From the NCBI RefSeq assembly GCF_007680605.1, contig NZ_VEIO01000001.1, positions 2,361,276-2,425,275 on the forward strand: a stretch of DNA of 64,000 bases. The letters are read 5' to 3'. Shown here in pieces: positions 48,284-58,107 of the stretch; within the stretch, counting starts at the first letter, position 1; each line of letters opens with the position of its first letter. Source of the stretch: Paenibacillus xylanexedens. Lineage in GTDB: Bacteria; Bacillota; Bacilli; Paenibacillales; Paenibacillaceae. The position numbers and the translations under genes are program-made. The notes below the pieces were generated by a model. That model was not told where the DNA came from. It saw only the letters and a program-made list of their open reading frames with translations, and searched no databases.

Positions 48284-48757
48284 TTAGCTATACGTTGTAT
48301 GATCCGTTGTCACTCTAACATCATGTTCCGTTGTGCCATGATTACGGTGGCGGAACATTTCCTGAATGCGATCGAGTACATAAGGTGTCGAATCAATCAA
48401 TTTTTCAAACAAGTGCGTCGAATTATCAAGCGGCACGATGTGCACACCTTGCTTGCCGACAACCAGAAAAGCGATTGGACGGATGGATACACCGCCACCA
48501 CTACCACCGCCAAATGGGGAAGCAACCTTTGCGGAATGAGCATGTTCCGTTGTGCTTGATGCGCTGCTACCTTTTCCATCACTTACATTAAAATCACTTC
48601 CGCCTGCCGCGAAGCCAAATCCGACTTTACTAATAGGCAAAATGACGGTACCATCCGGTGTTTCTACAGGATCGCCAACGATTGTATTGACATCCACCAT
48701 GCCCTTGATATTTTCCATTGCAGTTTCCATTAATCCTTGAATTGGATGATCTGACAT
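48284..48757 (-). CDS. ytfJ: Sporulation protein GerW/YtfJ family
   Basis: A 157-residue protein starting MSDHPIQGLMETAMENIKGMV, with GGAGG eight bases before. The family core GDPVETPDGTVILPISKVGFGFAAGGSDF is visible (about residues 28-56), then a glycine-rich stretch and VSIRPIAFLVVGKQGVHIVPLD. In B. subtilis GerW (YtfJ) is a spore protein needed for some germination responses. It is followed here by ytfI upstream, the same pair as in Bacillus. Confidence 0.92.
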   Translation of the reverse strand: MSDHPIQGLMETAMENIKGMVDVNTIVGDPVETPDGTVILPISKVGFGFAAGGSDFNVSDGKGSSASSTTEHAHSAKVASPFGGGSGGGVSIRPIAFLVVGKQGVHIVPLDNSTHLFEKLIDSTPYVLDRIQEMFRHRNHGTTEHDVRVTTDHTTYS

Positions 48758-48986
48758 GTGACTTCCCTCCAGTTTCAATATAAGCTATATCCGTTGAGCT
48801 TAAGCAGATTAACACAAACAAGTTGCGTCAATGATTAATCAACTTATATAGGTTTTTGATCTAACCATATCATCCCCAAACTTGCGGGACTTATGTAATC
48901 AATGCAGGGAACCGTTATTGCCATTCTCGTTGCAGAACTTTAACACCAATATAGTGGATTCAATCTCCGGTTAGTCAAGCTCCGCA

Positions 48987-49757
48987 TTACCGAGCTTCCT
49001 TTTCCGCAATGTGCCTGTGCTTCTTCTTTTGCTTCGATTTGCGACGCTGCTCCCGTAGGAGTTTAAACCACATTCGCCAGCCACCTTCGACCTGCAGCAC
49101 ACGGTTAAGTAGCCTTATCCCTGCAATGACGATGGCCATCATGCGGATTCGCAGTTTGAAATCCAGTTCTGTTCGAAATTCCATCTCCTCGGACCATACG
49201 GGAAGAACCTCAAGGTCAGGCACCGTTTTGAAACGCATTTGGTACGTTAAGAAACCAACAATCATGGATTTAATACTCCACAACCAGCCTGTTAGCATTG
49301 CCGTATAAGCAGCATCACCTACGCCAACCGCAGTAGACCAGAACAGATTCGTGATATATACCCGTCTTAGCGTCTGTCTGACCCATACTTTCAGAGCCTC
49401 TGTTGCCCGAAGCATCACCTTGACTTCTTTTGCCCAGTTTTTTACTTTTCGTTTGTTCACCTGCTCACTCCCTAACACTTCTCCTCGGGAATGGTTCATG
49501 GACTGTTCCGTTTTAAGCAAGAAGCCCTCTTTCATATTCCGGAAAACAATGCTCGGAATTTCGTAATTCAGCCGCACGATGCCATACAGCAGTCGAACAT
49601 TGATATTTGCGTAGTCATCGCTCTTATGTTTGCGAAATATAACATGAACATGAACATTTGAGATGAGGACTGCGGCAATCAGCAGTGCGATGAACAAACC
49701 GATTCCTCCAAGCCAGATCCACACAGGCCTTACCTCCAAGCCCTCGATTCTTATCAT
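48987..49757 (-). CDS. ytfI: DUF2953 membrane protein (YtfI-like)
   Basis: A 256-residue protein with one N-terminal transmembrane helix (VWIWLGGIGLFIALLIAAVL, about residues 12-31), a DUF2953 domain in which the VRLLYGIVRLNYEIP strand is recognisable, and a highly basic C terminus (RRKSKQKKKHRHIAEKEAR). It lies upstream of gerW/ytfJ with the same order and strand as in Bacillus. Function unknown. Confidence 0.85.
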   Translation of the reverse strand: MIRIEGLEVRPVWIWLGGIGLFIALLIAAVLISNVHVHVIFRKHKSDDYANINVRLLYGIVRLNYEIPSIVFRNMKEGFLLKTEQSMNHSRGEVLGSEQVNKRKVKNWAKEVKVMLRATEALKVWVRQTLRRVYITNLFWSTAVGVGDAAYTAMLTGWLWSIKSMIVGFLTYQMRFKTVPDLEVLPVWSEEMEFRTELDFKLRIRMMAIVIAGIRLLNRVLQVEGGWRMWFKLLREQRRKSKQKKKHRHIAEKEAR

Positions 49758-49889
49758 GTCTAGTATGGCATTCCTTGCTGGAAAAAATTCACGAATGCCA
49801 TGAAATACTCCAATTTTTGCCGAAATGTACTATCGAACTGCACTATATTGTATAAACCATTCCAGACAACCTCACCGCTGCTTCTGAAA

Positions 49890-49932
49890 AAAACACAAAA
49901 AGACAACGTGGATCGATCTCCACATTGTCCTT
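49890..49932 (-). terminator. Terminator after scpB
   Basis: A GACAATGTGG/CCACGTTGTC stem with a short loop is followed by TTTTTG on the minus strand. Confidence 0.8.
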
Positions 49933-49958
49933 ATATAGCATTACTTGTTGAGCTTTTA

Positions 49959-50651
49959 TCAGGAGGAGGAACCCGAAGAATCATCGTCTGGATCTACAGC
50001 GATATCTTCTTCAGGGAATGCTGCTTCCTCTTGGAAATCAAACACACGTTGCACATCTGTATCCGAGACATCCGGCTGTTTCATGTCCAACTTGTCGAAT
50101 AACAACTGCGTTTCTTCCTCCAAGTTTTCAGAATCTTCAAACAAACCCGGTTCGGGGAGATCTTTAATCGAAGCTAGTCCGAAATAATCAAGGAATGACT
50201 TCGTAGTTCCGTACAAAATCGGACGTCCAATCGCTTCCGCTCTCCCCACTTCAACAATGAGATCCTTGTTCACGAGTGTATGGATCGCACGTTCCGATTT
50301 TACGCCACGAATCTCCTCAATCTCCACACGTGTGATGGGCTGACGGTAAGCTACAATGGCCAATGTTTCCAGAGCTGCTTGAGATAACGAGGTACGTGCA
50401 GGAGAATAGGCCAGCTTCTCAAAATACGCCGCATGTTCTGGCAATGTCCCCAGCTGCACGACCCCCGCAATCTTCAGAATCTGTACCCCTCTCCCTTGCC
50501 GGGCAAAATCACCGATCATATCCTCAATCGCATCCGCAACCAGTTCAACCCGCTGGTCGACGATTTCGGCAATCTGTTTGACACTTAGACCTTCCTCTCC
50601 GGACAAAAACAAAAGGCCCTCAATAATCGACTTCAATTTCGGAAAATCCAT
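49959..50651 (-). CDS. scpB: Chromosome segregation and condensation protein ScpB
   Basis: Winged-helix subunit of the SMC-ScpAB condensin. The 230-residue form starts MDFPKLKSIIEGLLFLSGEEGLS; the conserved ETLAIVAYRQPITRVEIEEIRGV and GRPILYGTTKSFLDYFGL blocks are present. The last 50 residues form an acidic, serine-rich tail (ending VDPDDDSSGSSS), longer than in B. subtilis. It overlaps scpA by 32 bases. Confidence 0.95.
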   Translation of the reverse strand: MDFPKLKSIIEGLLFLSGEEGLSVKQIAEIVDQRVELVADAIEDMIGDFARQGRGVQILKIAGVVQLGTLPEHAAYFEKLAYSPARTSLSQAALETLAIVAYRQPITRVEIEEIRGVKSERAIHTLVNKDLIVEVGRAEAIGRPILYGTTKSFLDYFGLASIKDLPEPGLFEDSENLEEETQLLFDKLDMKQPDVSDTDVQRVFDFQEEAAFPEEDIAVDPDDDSSGSSS

Positions 50652-51420
50652 GATTCGTTGTTTCCCCTCTCCACTCCATAACGATATCCTCAAACAAGCG
50701 CTCCTGGTAACAAACAATCTGCTTCATTTTCATCAGCTCCAGCACCGCCAGAAACGTAACCACGATCTCATGGCGATATATCTGATCATCCATAAGCTTG
50801 GAAAATAACAAGCGCCCTCCAGGGCCTACACGCTCCAAGGCACCCATAACTTCGCGTATGCGATCCTTGACCGATATTTCGTCCCTTTTGATCCGGGTGA
50901 CTGTTGTACGCTTCTCCGCTTTACGCAGCGCTTTCTGAAAGGCCGCGATGAGGTCGGAAGTATGCAACCCCTGCACCGGATTCGTTTGCTCCTCCACAGG
51001 CATATAAGGGCGTAAATCCTCAGGCTCTTTGGAGAAAATAAGACTGCGCTCCCATTCCCGCTCATGAAGATGCCGCGCAATCCCTTTATATTTGCGATAT
51101 TCGATAAGACGTGCAATCAGTTCGGCACGCGGATCATAATCCTCGTCTTCCATATAATCATAATCCTCGAAATCCTCGATTACCGGTGGTTTGGGCAGTA
51201 AAAGTTTGCTCTTGATGGACAGCAGCGTAGCTGCCATCACCAGAAATTCACTTGTAATATCCAGTTCCAGCTCCTGCATGGAATGCAGATACGCCATGTA
51301 TTGATCGGTAATATCGCTGATGGGAATGTCCTGGATGTCGATCTCAGCCTTATCGATCAAATGCAACAACAGATCCAAAGGCCCTTCAAAAGTCTCCAGT
51401 TTGTATGTAACTACCGTCAC
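50620..51420 (-). CDS. scpA: Segregation and condensation protein A (ScpA)
   Basis: The kleisin of the SMC-ScpAB complex, bridging the SMC heads. The 266-residue form starts at a GTG, giving VTVVTYKLETFEGPLDLLLHL, with GGGAGG nine bases before. The N-terminal helical domain follows the family (FLVMAATLLSIKSKLLLP), and the C-terminal winged helix includes TFLAVLELMKM near the end. It overlaps scpB. Confidence 0.94.
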   Translation of the reverse strand: MTVVTYKLETFEGPLDLLLHLIDKAEIDIQDIPISDITDQYMAYLHSMQELELDITSEFLVMAATLLSIKSKLLLPKPPVIEDFEDYDYMEDEDYDPRAELIARLIEYRKYKGIARHLHEREWERSLIFSKEPEDLRPYMPVEEQTNPVQGLHTSDLIAAFQKALRKAEKRTTVTRIKRDEISVKDRIREVMGALERVGPGGRLLFSKLMDDQIYRHEIVVTFLAVLELMKMKQIVCYQERLFEDIVMEWRGETTNHGFSEIEVDY

Positions 51421-51523
51421 TAGACGAATCCTCCCGCCAGAAAAATACAAAACCCTGCCAGCCGTCCGAAACCGGTCTCCCGATTTCGTCTGCGCAAAGC
51501 AGGGCACTACTATTAAATAAGCA

Positions 51524-51991
51524 CTATTTTAGCTGTTTCGTCAAGTTCGCCATTTCAATTGCAGCTGTGGCTGCATCCCAACCTTTATTGCCTGCCTTCG
51601 TTCCGGCGCGTTCGATCGCCTGTTCAATGTTCTCCGTAGTAACCAATCCGAAGATGGTCGGCACCCCTGTTTTCAGGTTAATTGCCGCTACCCCTTTGGC
51701 CATTTCATTGCACACATAATCATAATGTGTTGTTGATCCACGGATAACCGTCCCGAGTGTGATAACCGCATCGTATTTGCCGCTTTCGGCCATTTTCTGA
51801 GCGATAAGCGGGATTTCGAACGCTCCCGGCACCCAAGCTACATCTACTTCATTGTCCTGCACGCCGTGACGTTTGAATGCATCCAGCGCTCCGCTAAGCA
51901 ACTTGCTCGTAATAAATTCATTAAAACGTCCAACTACCACTCCATATTTTAAACCTTCCGATACCAAATGTCCTTCAAAATAGTTAGGCAT
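51524..51991 (-). CDS. ribH: 6,7-dimethyl-8-ribityllumazine synthase
   Basis: Condenses 3,4-dihydroxy-2-butanone 4-phosphate with the ribitylamino-pyrimidine. The 155-residue protein (start MPNYFEGHL) has [53 protein letters not shown] with the active-site histidine, and the C-terminal [14 protein letters not shown]. The last gene of the riboflavin operon. Confidence 0.97.
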   Translation of the reverse strand: MPNYFEGHLVSEGLKYGVVVGRFNEFITSKLLSGALDAFKRHGVQDNEVDVAWVPGAFEIPLIAQKMAESGKYDAVITLGTVIRGSTTHYDYVCNEMAKGVAAINLKTGVPTIFGLVTTENIEQAIERAGTKAGNKGWDAATAAIEMANLTKQLK

Positions 51992-52093
51992 TATCGTCAT
52001 CTCCCTGTTGATATATGATGTTATGGTGCTACAATTTGAACATGTGGGATCTCCAATATTTACATATCAGAAAATCATCATGATTCGCTGTAA

Positions 52094-53335
52094 TTACTCT
52101 TCATTTTGCTCGATATCATCAAACTTGAGCATATGCCCCAATTTGGCTTGCTTGGTGTGAAGGTAAGCTGTATTATCTTCATTCTCCTGCATCTGAATCG
52201 GTACACGCTCTACCACTTCCAGACCGTATCCTTCCAAGCCTTTGATTTTGCGTGGATTATTCGTTAATAATCGAATCTGACGAACGCCAAGATCCTTCAA
52301 AATCTGTGCACCAATCCCGTAATCACGCAGATCAGCAGCAAAACCAAGCTTCAGATTGGCATCCACTGTATCCAGACCTTCTTCTTGAAGCTTGTAAGCC
52401 TTGAGTTTGTTGATTAAACCGATCCCGCGGCCTTCTTGTCTCATATAGAGCAGTACGCCATTACCTTCATCATGAATCTGCTTCAGCGCCGCATCAAACT
52501 GCGGGCCACAGTCACAACGGTGAGAGTGGAACACGTCGCCAGTCAAACATTCGGAGTGAACACGAACCAACACAGGTCTGGAACCGTCAATATCCCCTTT
52601 GACCAAGGCAACATGTTCTTTATTGTCCACTGCATTCGTATACGCCACCGCCTGGAATTCGCCAAAATCCGTTGGCATACGCACGGAAACTTCACGTTGC
52701 ACCAGCTTCTCCTTCTCATTCCGGTAACGAATCATGTCCTGGATACTGATCAGTCTCAAATCATGCTTGCGTGCAATCTCCTGCAGGTCAGGAAGTCTGG
52801 CCATCGTACCATCTTCCTTGATCACCTCACAGATGACACCCGCGGGGTAAGAGCCGCACATGATCGCCAGATCAACTGCCGCTTCCGTGTGTCCGGCACG
52901 ACGCAACACTCCGCCGTCTTTGGCAATGAGCGGAAACATGTGACCCGGCTTGCGAAAATCACTGCTTTTCGCGTTCGGATCAATCAAGCCTTTAACGGTA
53001 ATGGAACGCTCATGCGCCGAGATCCCCGTCGTTGTGTCTTTGTGATCCACAGAGACCGTAAAAGCAGTCCCGTGAAAATCCGTATTCTGCTGAACCATCG
53101 GCTTCAAATTTAATTCGTCTGCCCGCTGTTGCGTAATGGGAACACAGACGAGTCCTCGACCTTCGGTAATCATGAAATTGATGACCTCAGGGGTTGCTTT
53201 TTCAGCCAAAGCAATAAAATCCCCTTCGTTTTCCCGATCCTCATCATCGACCACGATTACAGGTTTACCCCGCATCAAATCATAAATGGCTGCCTCAATT
53301 GAGTCCAGAATGGATGGCTCGGATTGTTCTGACAT
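52094..53335 (-). CDS. ribBA: Bifunctional RibBA (DHBP synthase and GTP cyclohydrolase II)
   Basis: The 413-residue protein makes both riboflavin building blocks. The N-terminal RibB half has [16 protein letters not shown] and [10 protein letters not shown]. The C-terminal RibA half begins near residue 210 and has the zinc site [15 protein letters not shown] and [22 protein letters not shown] lies eight bases before the ATG. It lies between ribE and ribH, as in Bacillus. Confidence 0.97.
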   Translation of the reverse strand: MSEQSEPSILDSIEAAIYDLMRGKPVIVVDDEDRENEGDFIALAEKATPEVINFMITEGRGLVCVPITQQRADELNLKPMVQQNTDFHGTAFTVSVDHKDTTTGISAHERSITVKGLIDPNAKSSDFRKPGHMFPLIAKDGGVLRRAGHTEAAVDLAIMCGSYPAGVICEVIKEDGTMARLPDLQEIARKHDLRLISIQDMIRYRNEKEKLVQREVSVRMPTDFGEFQAVAYTNAVDNKEHVALVKGDIDGSRPVLVRVHSECLTGDVFHSHRCDCGPQFDAALKQIHDEGNGVLLYMRQEGRGIGLINKLKAYKLQEEGLDTVDANLKLGFAADLRDYGIGAQILKDLGVRQIRLLTNNPRKIKGLEGYGLEVVERVPIQMQENEDNTAYLHTKQAKLGHMLKFDDIEQNEE

Positions 53336-53387
53336 TAGCTGCACCTCCTGTTTCCAGTTCTATGTTTTAACCCTGTCTCTTCTAATT

Positions 53388-54056
53388 TTATGCATACCCG
53401 TGATTGGAGAGAAACTCTTCACTAATACTGCTTGGCTTGCCTGTTCTCGTTTCCGCATGACCCTTGCCGTATTGCAACAGATGATCTACATATTTCCCCA
53501 AAATATCACATTCAATGTTGACGGTATCTCCTGTCTTTTTGACATTCAAAACCGTTTCCCCAATCGTATGAGGGATAATCGAAACGGTGAATGAACTTTG
53601 AGTCGTCTGCACTACGGTTAGACTAATTCCATCCAAAGTGACCGAACCTTTTGGAATTAAATATTTGAAAAGTTCATGGTCATCCGGCCTGATCTCGAAA
53701 ACAACTGCATTCTGATCCCGAGCAATGCTACCGACAACACCAGTCCCATCCACATGTCCCTGCACAATATGACCACCGAATCGTCCACCCGATAACATGG
53801 CACGCTCCAGATTAACCTTGCTGCCGGATTGAAGCTGACTGAGATTGGTGTGCCGATACGTTTCCGGCATGACGTCTGCGGTAAAACCTCCGCCTTCCAG
53901 CGTGGTTGCGGTAAGACAAACCCCGTTAACCGCAACACTGTCACCAATTTTGAGATCGTCCATAATGACAGAAGCAGCGATGTTCAGAACCAGAGCCTCA
54001 CCTTTACGGCCAATGCGCCGGATCTGACCGACTTCTTCCACCAAACCCGTAAACAT
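53388..54056 (-). CDS. ribE: Riboflavin synthase alpha subunit
   Basis: Makes riboflavin from two molecules of ribityllumazine. The 222-residue protein begins MFTGLVEEVGQI and has two lumazine-binding domains, with SVAVNGVCLTAT in the first and GSVTLDGISLTV in the second, each preceded by a GHxVxGHVD-type stretch (GGHIVQGHVDGT). It follows ribD by 12 bases. Confidence 0.97.
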   Translation of the reverse strand: MFTGLVEEVGQIRRIGRKGEALVLNIAASVIMDDLKIGDSVAVNGVCLTATTLEGGGFTADVMPETYRHTNLSQLQSGSKVNLERAMLSGGRFGGHIVQGHVDGTGVVGSIARDQNAVVFEIRPDDHELFKYLIPKGSVTLDGISLTVVQTTQSSFTVSIIPHTIGETVLNVKKTGDTVNIECDILGKYVDHLLQYGKGHAETRTGKPSSISEEFLSNHGYA

Positions 54057-54068
54057 GCTATCTTCCTC

Positions 54069-55172
54069 CTATTCTGGCCAAATCGGAATACCGCCAATGC
54101 TAATATTATCTCCAACTTGCTCAATTTCCAGCTGATGCAATTGAATCGCCTGACTCATGCGCTCTACACCTTCAAAACGGAAACTTCCCGGGGTATCATA
54201 TCCACCCACAATCTTGGGAGCGATAAACATCAGTAGACGATCTACCAGCCGCGCTTCCAGCATTGCACCATTTAGTGTACCGCCGCCTTCCAGCAGAATT
54301 GAGCCAATATCCCGCTCTCCCAGCTTACTCAGCCCACGCAACAAATCTACGCGTGGTCCAGGCCCACAGCGAATAATTTCAACACCGTAAGCTTCGAGTC
54401 GCTCAGCCGCTTCCTGGCTAGCTTCGTCGGTTGTAAGCACCCAAGTTGGCGCAAGTCCGTCCTTGACCATTTTGGAGCCAACAGGCAACCTCAGCTTGGA
54501 ATCCACAACGATCCTTACCGGACTGATGCCTTCTACCTGCAAACGGGTGGTCAGCTCCGGATTATCGGCGATTACCGTATCCACGCCAACCATAATGCCT
54601 TGATGACGATGACGAAGCGCATGCACGATCTCACGGGCCAGTTCGTTGGAGATCCATTTGCTGTCCCCGCTACGCGTAGCAATTTTTCCATCCAGCGTAG
54701 AAGCTGTTTTGAGGGTAACGAAAGGAAGGCCCGTTGTAATAAACTTGATAAACTTTTCATTCATACGTCTTCCGCGTTCGCGCAAAACACCCACTTCAAC
54801 TTCGATGCCTTGTTGACGCAACATACTAATGCCTGTACCGGAAACCTGCGGATTCGGATCTTCACAACAGACCACCACCCGTTTAACCTTCTCATGAATC
54901 AAACGTTCGCTACAGGGTGGCGTTTTGCCATAGTGACTACAAGGTTCAAGCGTTACGTAAACGGTACTACCCTCCGCGTCGCTTCCAGCCATGTTCAGCG
55001 CATGAACCTCTGCATGGCCTGTACCTCGTTTCAGATGGCTTCCCAGACCAACAACACGTCCTTCTTTAACAACGACACATCCCACGACAGGATTAATTCC
55101 AGTCTGTCCTTGTGCCCGTTCTGCCATATCCAGTGCTAACGCCATATAAAATTCATCATTGATCATTTCCAT
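54069..55172 (-). CDS. ribD: Bifunctional pyrimidine deaminase/reductase RibD
   Basis: The 367-residue protein has the zinc-binding deaminase site HAEVHALNMAG (about residues 49-59) and PCSHYGKTPPC (about 75-85), then the NADPH-dependent reductase from about residue 150 (TLKTASTLDGKIA, GVDTVIADNPELT, LLEGGGTLNGAM). GGGGTGAACGGAT precedes the ATG. First gene of the riboswitch-controlled riboflavin operon. Confidence 0.97.
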   Translation of the reverse strand: MEMINDEFYMALALDMAERAQGQTGINPVVGCVVVKEGRVVGLGSHLKRGTGHAEVHALNMAGSDAEGSTVYVTLEPCSHYGKTPPCSERLIHEKVKRVVVCCEDPNPQVSGTGISMLRQQGIEVEVGVLRERGRRMNEKFIKFITTGLPFVTLKTASTLDGKIATRSGDSKWISNELAREIVHALRHRHQGIMVGVDTVIADNPELTTRLQVEGISPVRIVVDSKLRLPVGSKMVKDGLAPTWVLTTDEASQEAAERLEAYGVEIIRCGPGPRVDLLRGLSKLGERDIGSILLEGGGTLNGAMLEARLVDRLLMFIAPKIVGGYDTPGSFRFEGVERMSQAIQLHQLEIEQVGDNISIGGIPIWPE

Positions 55173-55204
55173 ATCCGTTCACCCCGCGGTTATAATCTTG
55201 AACT

Positions 55205-55243
55205 AAAAAATCCCTACCGAACAATCTGTTCAGGTAGGGATGA
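55205..55243 (-). terminator. FMN riboswitch terminator before ribD
   Basis: An ATCCCTACC/GGTAGGGAT stem with a loop of about 17 bases is followed by six T residues, starting about 33 bases before the ribD start codon. It is the obvious transcription-termination element of the leader. Confidence 0.85.
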
Positions 55244-55520
55244 TGGAAGACTACTGTCATCTGCAGGAGAGATGAAACACACCAATACCGACACTTCACC
55301 AAAACCGGTTAACAGGTAAGTGAAAACAAACACATACCTTATTGCATACCCATTCGAGCTATAGAATGATATACAAAAAAATCAGGTGAAGAGTTTCTAT
55401 ATAACGGTATTGTGTACCAGAAAACTCATTATAAACAAGCCTTCCACACATCTCATCCAAACGAGCTGAATGCTATGCGACATCACTCCCGCGGAGTGCA
55501 ACCACACTGGCTTACACCCA

Positions 55521-55682
55521 CTCCTTCTCCCATCCAGACTATACTGTCGGTTCTGGAATTACACCAGATCAGCCATCTGCTATAAGCAGACAGGTCACGG
55601 ACTTTGCCATGTCGGTAGAAAATAAACCCCAACACGCATCACCGCCGGTAGGGAATTGCACCCTGCCCTGAAGGATCGCTTT
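55521..55682 (-). promoter_or_regulatory. FMN riboswitch (RFN element) aptamer
   Basis: On the minus strand the conserved parts are in order: AGGGCAGGGTGCAATTCCC, ACCGGCGGT, GTCCGTGACC, CTGATCTGGTGTAATTCCAG, CCGACAGTATAGTCTGGATG and GGGAGAAGG. All six stems of the RFN element can be placed. FMN binding should close the terminator ahead of ribD. The aptamer lies about 280 bases from the terminator, an unusually long gap. Confidence 0.96.
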
Positions 55683-55686
55683 CGTT

Positions 55687-55716
55687 ATTAATTGGATGTT
55701 AGCACTTTAATGTCAA
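55687..55716 (-). promoter_or_regulatory. Promoter of the riboflavin operon
   Basis: A perfect TTGACA (55711-55716) and ATTAAT (55687-55692) with 18-base spacing on the minus strand, directly before the aptamer. Confidence 0.6.
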
Positions 55717-55829
55717 AAAATCAATTCATTTTTGTTTCTTTTTGTCACATACTAACTTTTAATAAGCATTTATATTACAAAACCCTCATCTCATACGAGA
55801 CACAGACTTCATCACTATTGAAAAATAAA

Positions 55830-57155
55830 TCAAAGGTTTGGAAAACACCAGCTTGCCATGTGCCTCAAATCCTTCGCAGCGTGAAACGGAACACGCTCAG
55901 GTTTGGGCTGGGAAGCATTGGGAACTGGTATATCGCGGGCTACTCTCCTAACCCAACTGGTCGAGTCCATTCCGATGGCCGAACACTGCCAGCGCTCATC
56001 CGGCCTTGGACGAACGGTCAGAATAAGGTCTTCTTTTCCCGGCATATCGGGGAACACGCCATCCAGATATTCAACTATGGTACGTTTGTCCTTCACTTCA
56101 TGACAATATACAGTAACCCAAGAACCACTAAGTACTTTCACTGCATATACGTCTCCAGGCTGCACTTTACCTGTACCGGCATCCGGAGATTTTTTCGGCA
56201 CCTTCGCCTTGGTGCCTGCACCTCGTCTGCTTTCAAATGCACCAATAACGGTCTCACTCGCCAGTGGATTCGGTTCAGGCTTGTTCTCAAGCGATGCATC
56301 ACTGCAGTCGAATTTATCAAAGATCAGGTTCAAATTGTGCTCGTTGATCCCTACAGATGAATCCCACCATGCCAAGGGAGCTTGTACCTCAACACGGGTA
56401 TTAGGTCTCTTGTCGCGTTCCGCATATGAGGTGAAGGCTGTAATCATTCCTGGTTGTTCTGGTGTGTCCAGAATGCCGGTCAGCGCCAGCGTTTCAAGCA
56501 GGTCGCGGTAAACATATACCTTTTTCGTAGGTAGCAGTTGTTCTTTTTTGAACGCATCCGCTGCCTTGCTGTACCGGGTCTTGGGCGGCAGATTACGCAG
56601 CACCGTTAACACCGCGCGTAACGTCCAGCGATCATACTCATTCGGTACTGGAAGCTCCTGCGAAGCGGCCATTTCTCTCAGAGCCAGTACATGTCCAAAA
56701 ATGTCTCCATCCAGCGGTGTGCCGTTTGTCATTCGCCAGTACCATTGAAGGGAGGTATCTACTCCGTCATTCACATCCAAGCCACAGATCTGGCACTTAT
56801 GACTGGAAGGATATGGACTATATTCATGGTCAGGTATACTGGCTGCGATCAGTTTTCCTGTAAGAAGTGAACGCCAGATCATCGGCGCTGACCATAGAGA
56901 AGCCACAAACGCCTGAGCAGCCTCCTGAAGTGTCCAACGCTCAGCCAATGTTCTCAGTTCTCGGATCGTCTCCTCATGCTGCGGTCTTTCAAAATGATTA
57001 GGCTCATGTCCAGCAACCTCTAGTGCCTGTAATTGTTCCGCCGATACGTCCTCTGGCATATTATGTCTTGAAGCACGCAACTCCTCGTCCCAAATCGTGC
57101 TCTCACTATAAATGTGTTGAAGTAATTTAAGCTGCTGTACCACATCTAAAGTCAA
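55830..57155 (-). CDS. Hypothetical protein, 441 residues, family not recognised
   Basis: A large soluble protein with no signal peptide or membrane helix. The start is TTG, with AAAGGA ten bases before. A CxxC pair lies at SHKCQICGLDVNDG (about residues 123-136), and there is an unusually high tryptophan content, including WYWRMTNGTPLDGDIFG. A linker rich in lysine and proline (about 330-350) separates a C-terminal domain with GDVYAVKVLSGSWVTVYC. It lies alone between the riboflavin operon and ppiB. I cannot name a function. Confidence 0.75.
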   Translation of the reverse strand: MTLDVVQQLKLLQHIYSESTIWDEELRASRHNMPEDVSAEQLQALEVAGHEPNHFERPQHEETIRELRTLAERWTLQEAAQAFVASLWSAPMIWRSLLTGKLIAASIPDHEYSPYPSSHKCQICGLDVNDGVDTSLQWYWRMTNGTPLDGDIFGHVLALREMAASQELPVPNEYDRWTLRAVLTVLRNLPPKTRYSKAADAFKKEQLLPTKKVYVYRDLLETLALTGILDTPEQPGMITAFTSYAERDKRPNTRVEVQAPLAWWDSSVGINEHNLNLIFDKFDCSDASLENKPEPNPLASETVIGAFESRRGAGTKAKVPKKSPDAGTGKVQPGDVYAVKVLSGSWVTVYCHEVKDKRTIVEYLDGVFPDMPGKEDLILTVRPRPDERWQCSAIGMDSTSWVRRVARDIPVPNASQPKPERVPFHAAKDLRHMASWCFPNL

Positions 57156-57352
57156 AGTAACAACATCCTTTCACAGTAGTTTTGAAAACATGTAAGCTCA
57201 GTATATCCAGTGCGCTGTCAAACCTCATGTATTCGGTTTCAACAGTCTGTACCTTGCTAGAATAACCTACGATCAACTTATTCCGCCAGTTCCTTTAAGC
57301 TTATTTTTGATAACACATCGCAAGGCAACTATGCAAAATGGTTGTACAATGC

Positions 57353-57397
57353 ACAAAACCCCTGGTACTTCCGTAATAGGAATGTACCAGGGGTTAA
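57353..57397 (-). terminator. Terminator after ppiB
   Basis: An AACCCCTGGTAC/GTACCAGGGGTT stem of 12 base pairs is followed by TTTTG on the minus strand. Confidence 0.85.
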
Positions 57398-57428
57398 CTT
57401 GATGCCGCCGAGCAGAATTCAGTTGGAA

Positions 57429-57860
57429 TTAAACTTCTACAACTTCAACGGTTTCCATTTTGTCGCGGCCTTCGAAAGCATCAACAAACTCCATGCCTTT
57501 GCTTACTTTACCAAATACCGTATGTTGTCCGTCCAAATGTGGCTGTGGTTGGTAGCAGATGTAGAACTGGCTTCCGCCTGTGTTGCGGCCAGCATGTGCC
57601 ATCGCAAGTGTTCCACGCTCGTGTTTGTTCGGGTTGATCTCACAGTTAATGGTGTAACCTGGGCCGCCAGTACCTGTTCCGCTAGGGCATCCGCCTTGAG
57701 CTACGAAGCCCGGAATTACACGGTGGAAAACAAGTCCGTTATAAAATCCGGAGTTTGCCAATTTTTCAAAGTTTGCTACGGTGTTTGGAGCTTCTTGATC
57801 GAACAGGTCAATCAGAACTTCTCCGCCGTTTGCCAATTTAATTTTTGCTTGTTTCGCCAT
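57429..57860 (-). CDS. ppiB: Peptidyl-prolyl cis-trans isomerase (cyclophilin)
   Basis: A cytoplasmic folding enzyme of 143 residues starting [16 protein letters not shown], with AAAGGAG nine bases before. The cyclophilin core is complete: [20 protein letters not shown] (active-site histidine and arginine), [30 protein letters not shown] and [11 protein letters not shown]. Confidence 0.97.
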   Translation of the reverse strand: MAKQAKIKLANGGEVLIDLFDQEAPNTVANFEKLANSGFYNGLVFHRVIPGFVAQGGCPSGTGTGGPGYTINCEINPNKHERGTLAMAHAGRNTGGSQFYICYQPQPHLDGQHTVFGKVSKGMEFVDAFEGRDKMETVEVVEV

Positions 57861-58049
57861 ATGTAAATGACTCCTTTCAATTTTGAACAAAGTAATTGTG
57901 GCGCAATACCAAACTTGTGGTCAAGCATTACAGCACTTTTCTTAGTGTACACCGAAAAGAGCCGAATCGCAAAAGAAAGAGCTATTTTTTTGATTTTTCT
58001 ACTCTCAAGTACAAACCTATAAGCATACCAAATAGATGCAATATTCACG

Positions 58050-58084
58050 ACAAAGGACGGAAAGGGCAAGCCCTTTCCGTCCTC
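58050..58084. terminator. Terminator after lysA
   Basis: A perfect 13-base-pair stem GGACGGAAAGGGC/GCCCTTTCCGTCC with a two-base loop sits 24 bases past lysA. The T run on the minus strand is weak (TTTG). Confidence 0.7.
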
Positions 58085-58107
58085 ATCTATTGCTATAGGA
58101 ACTTGAA

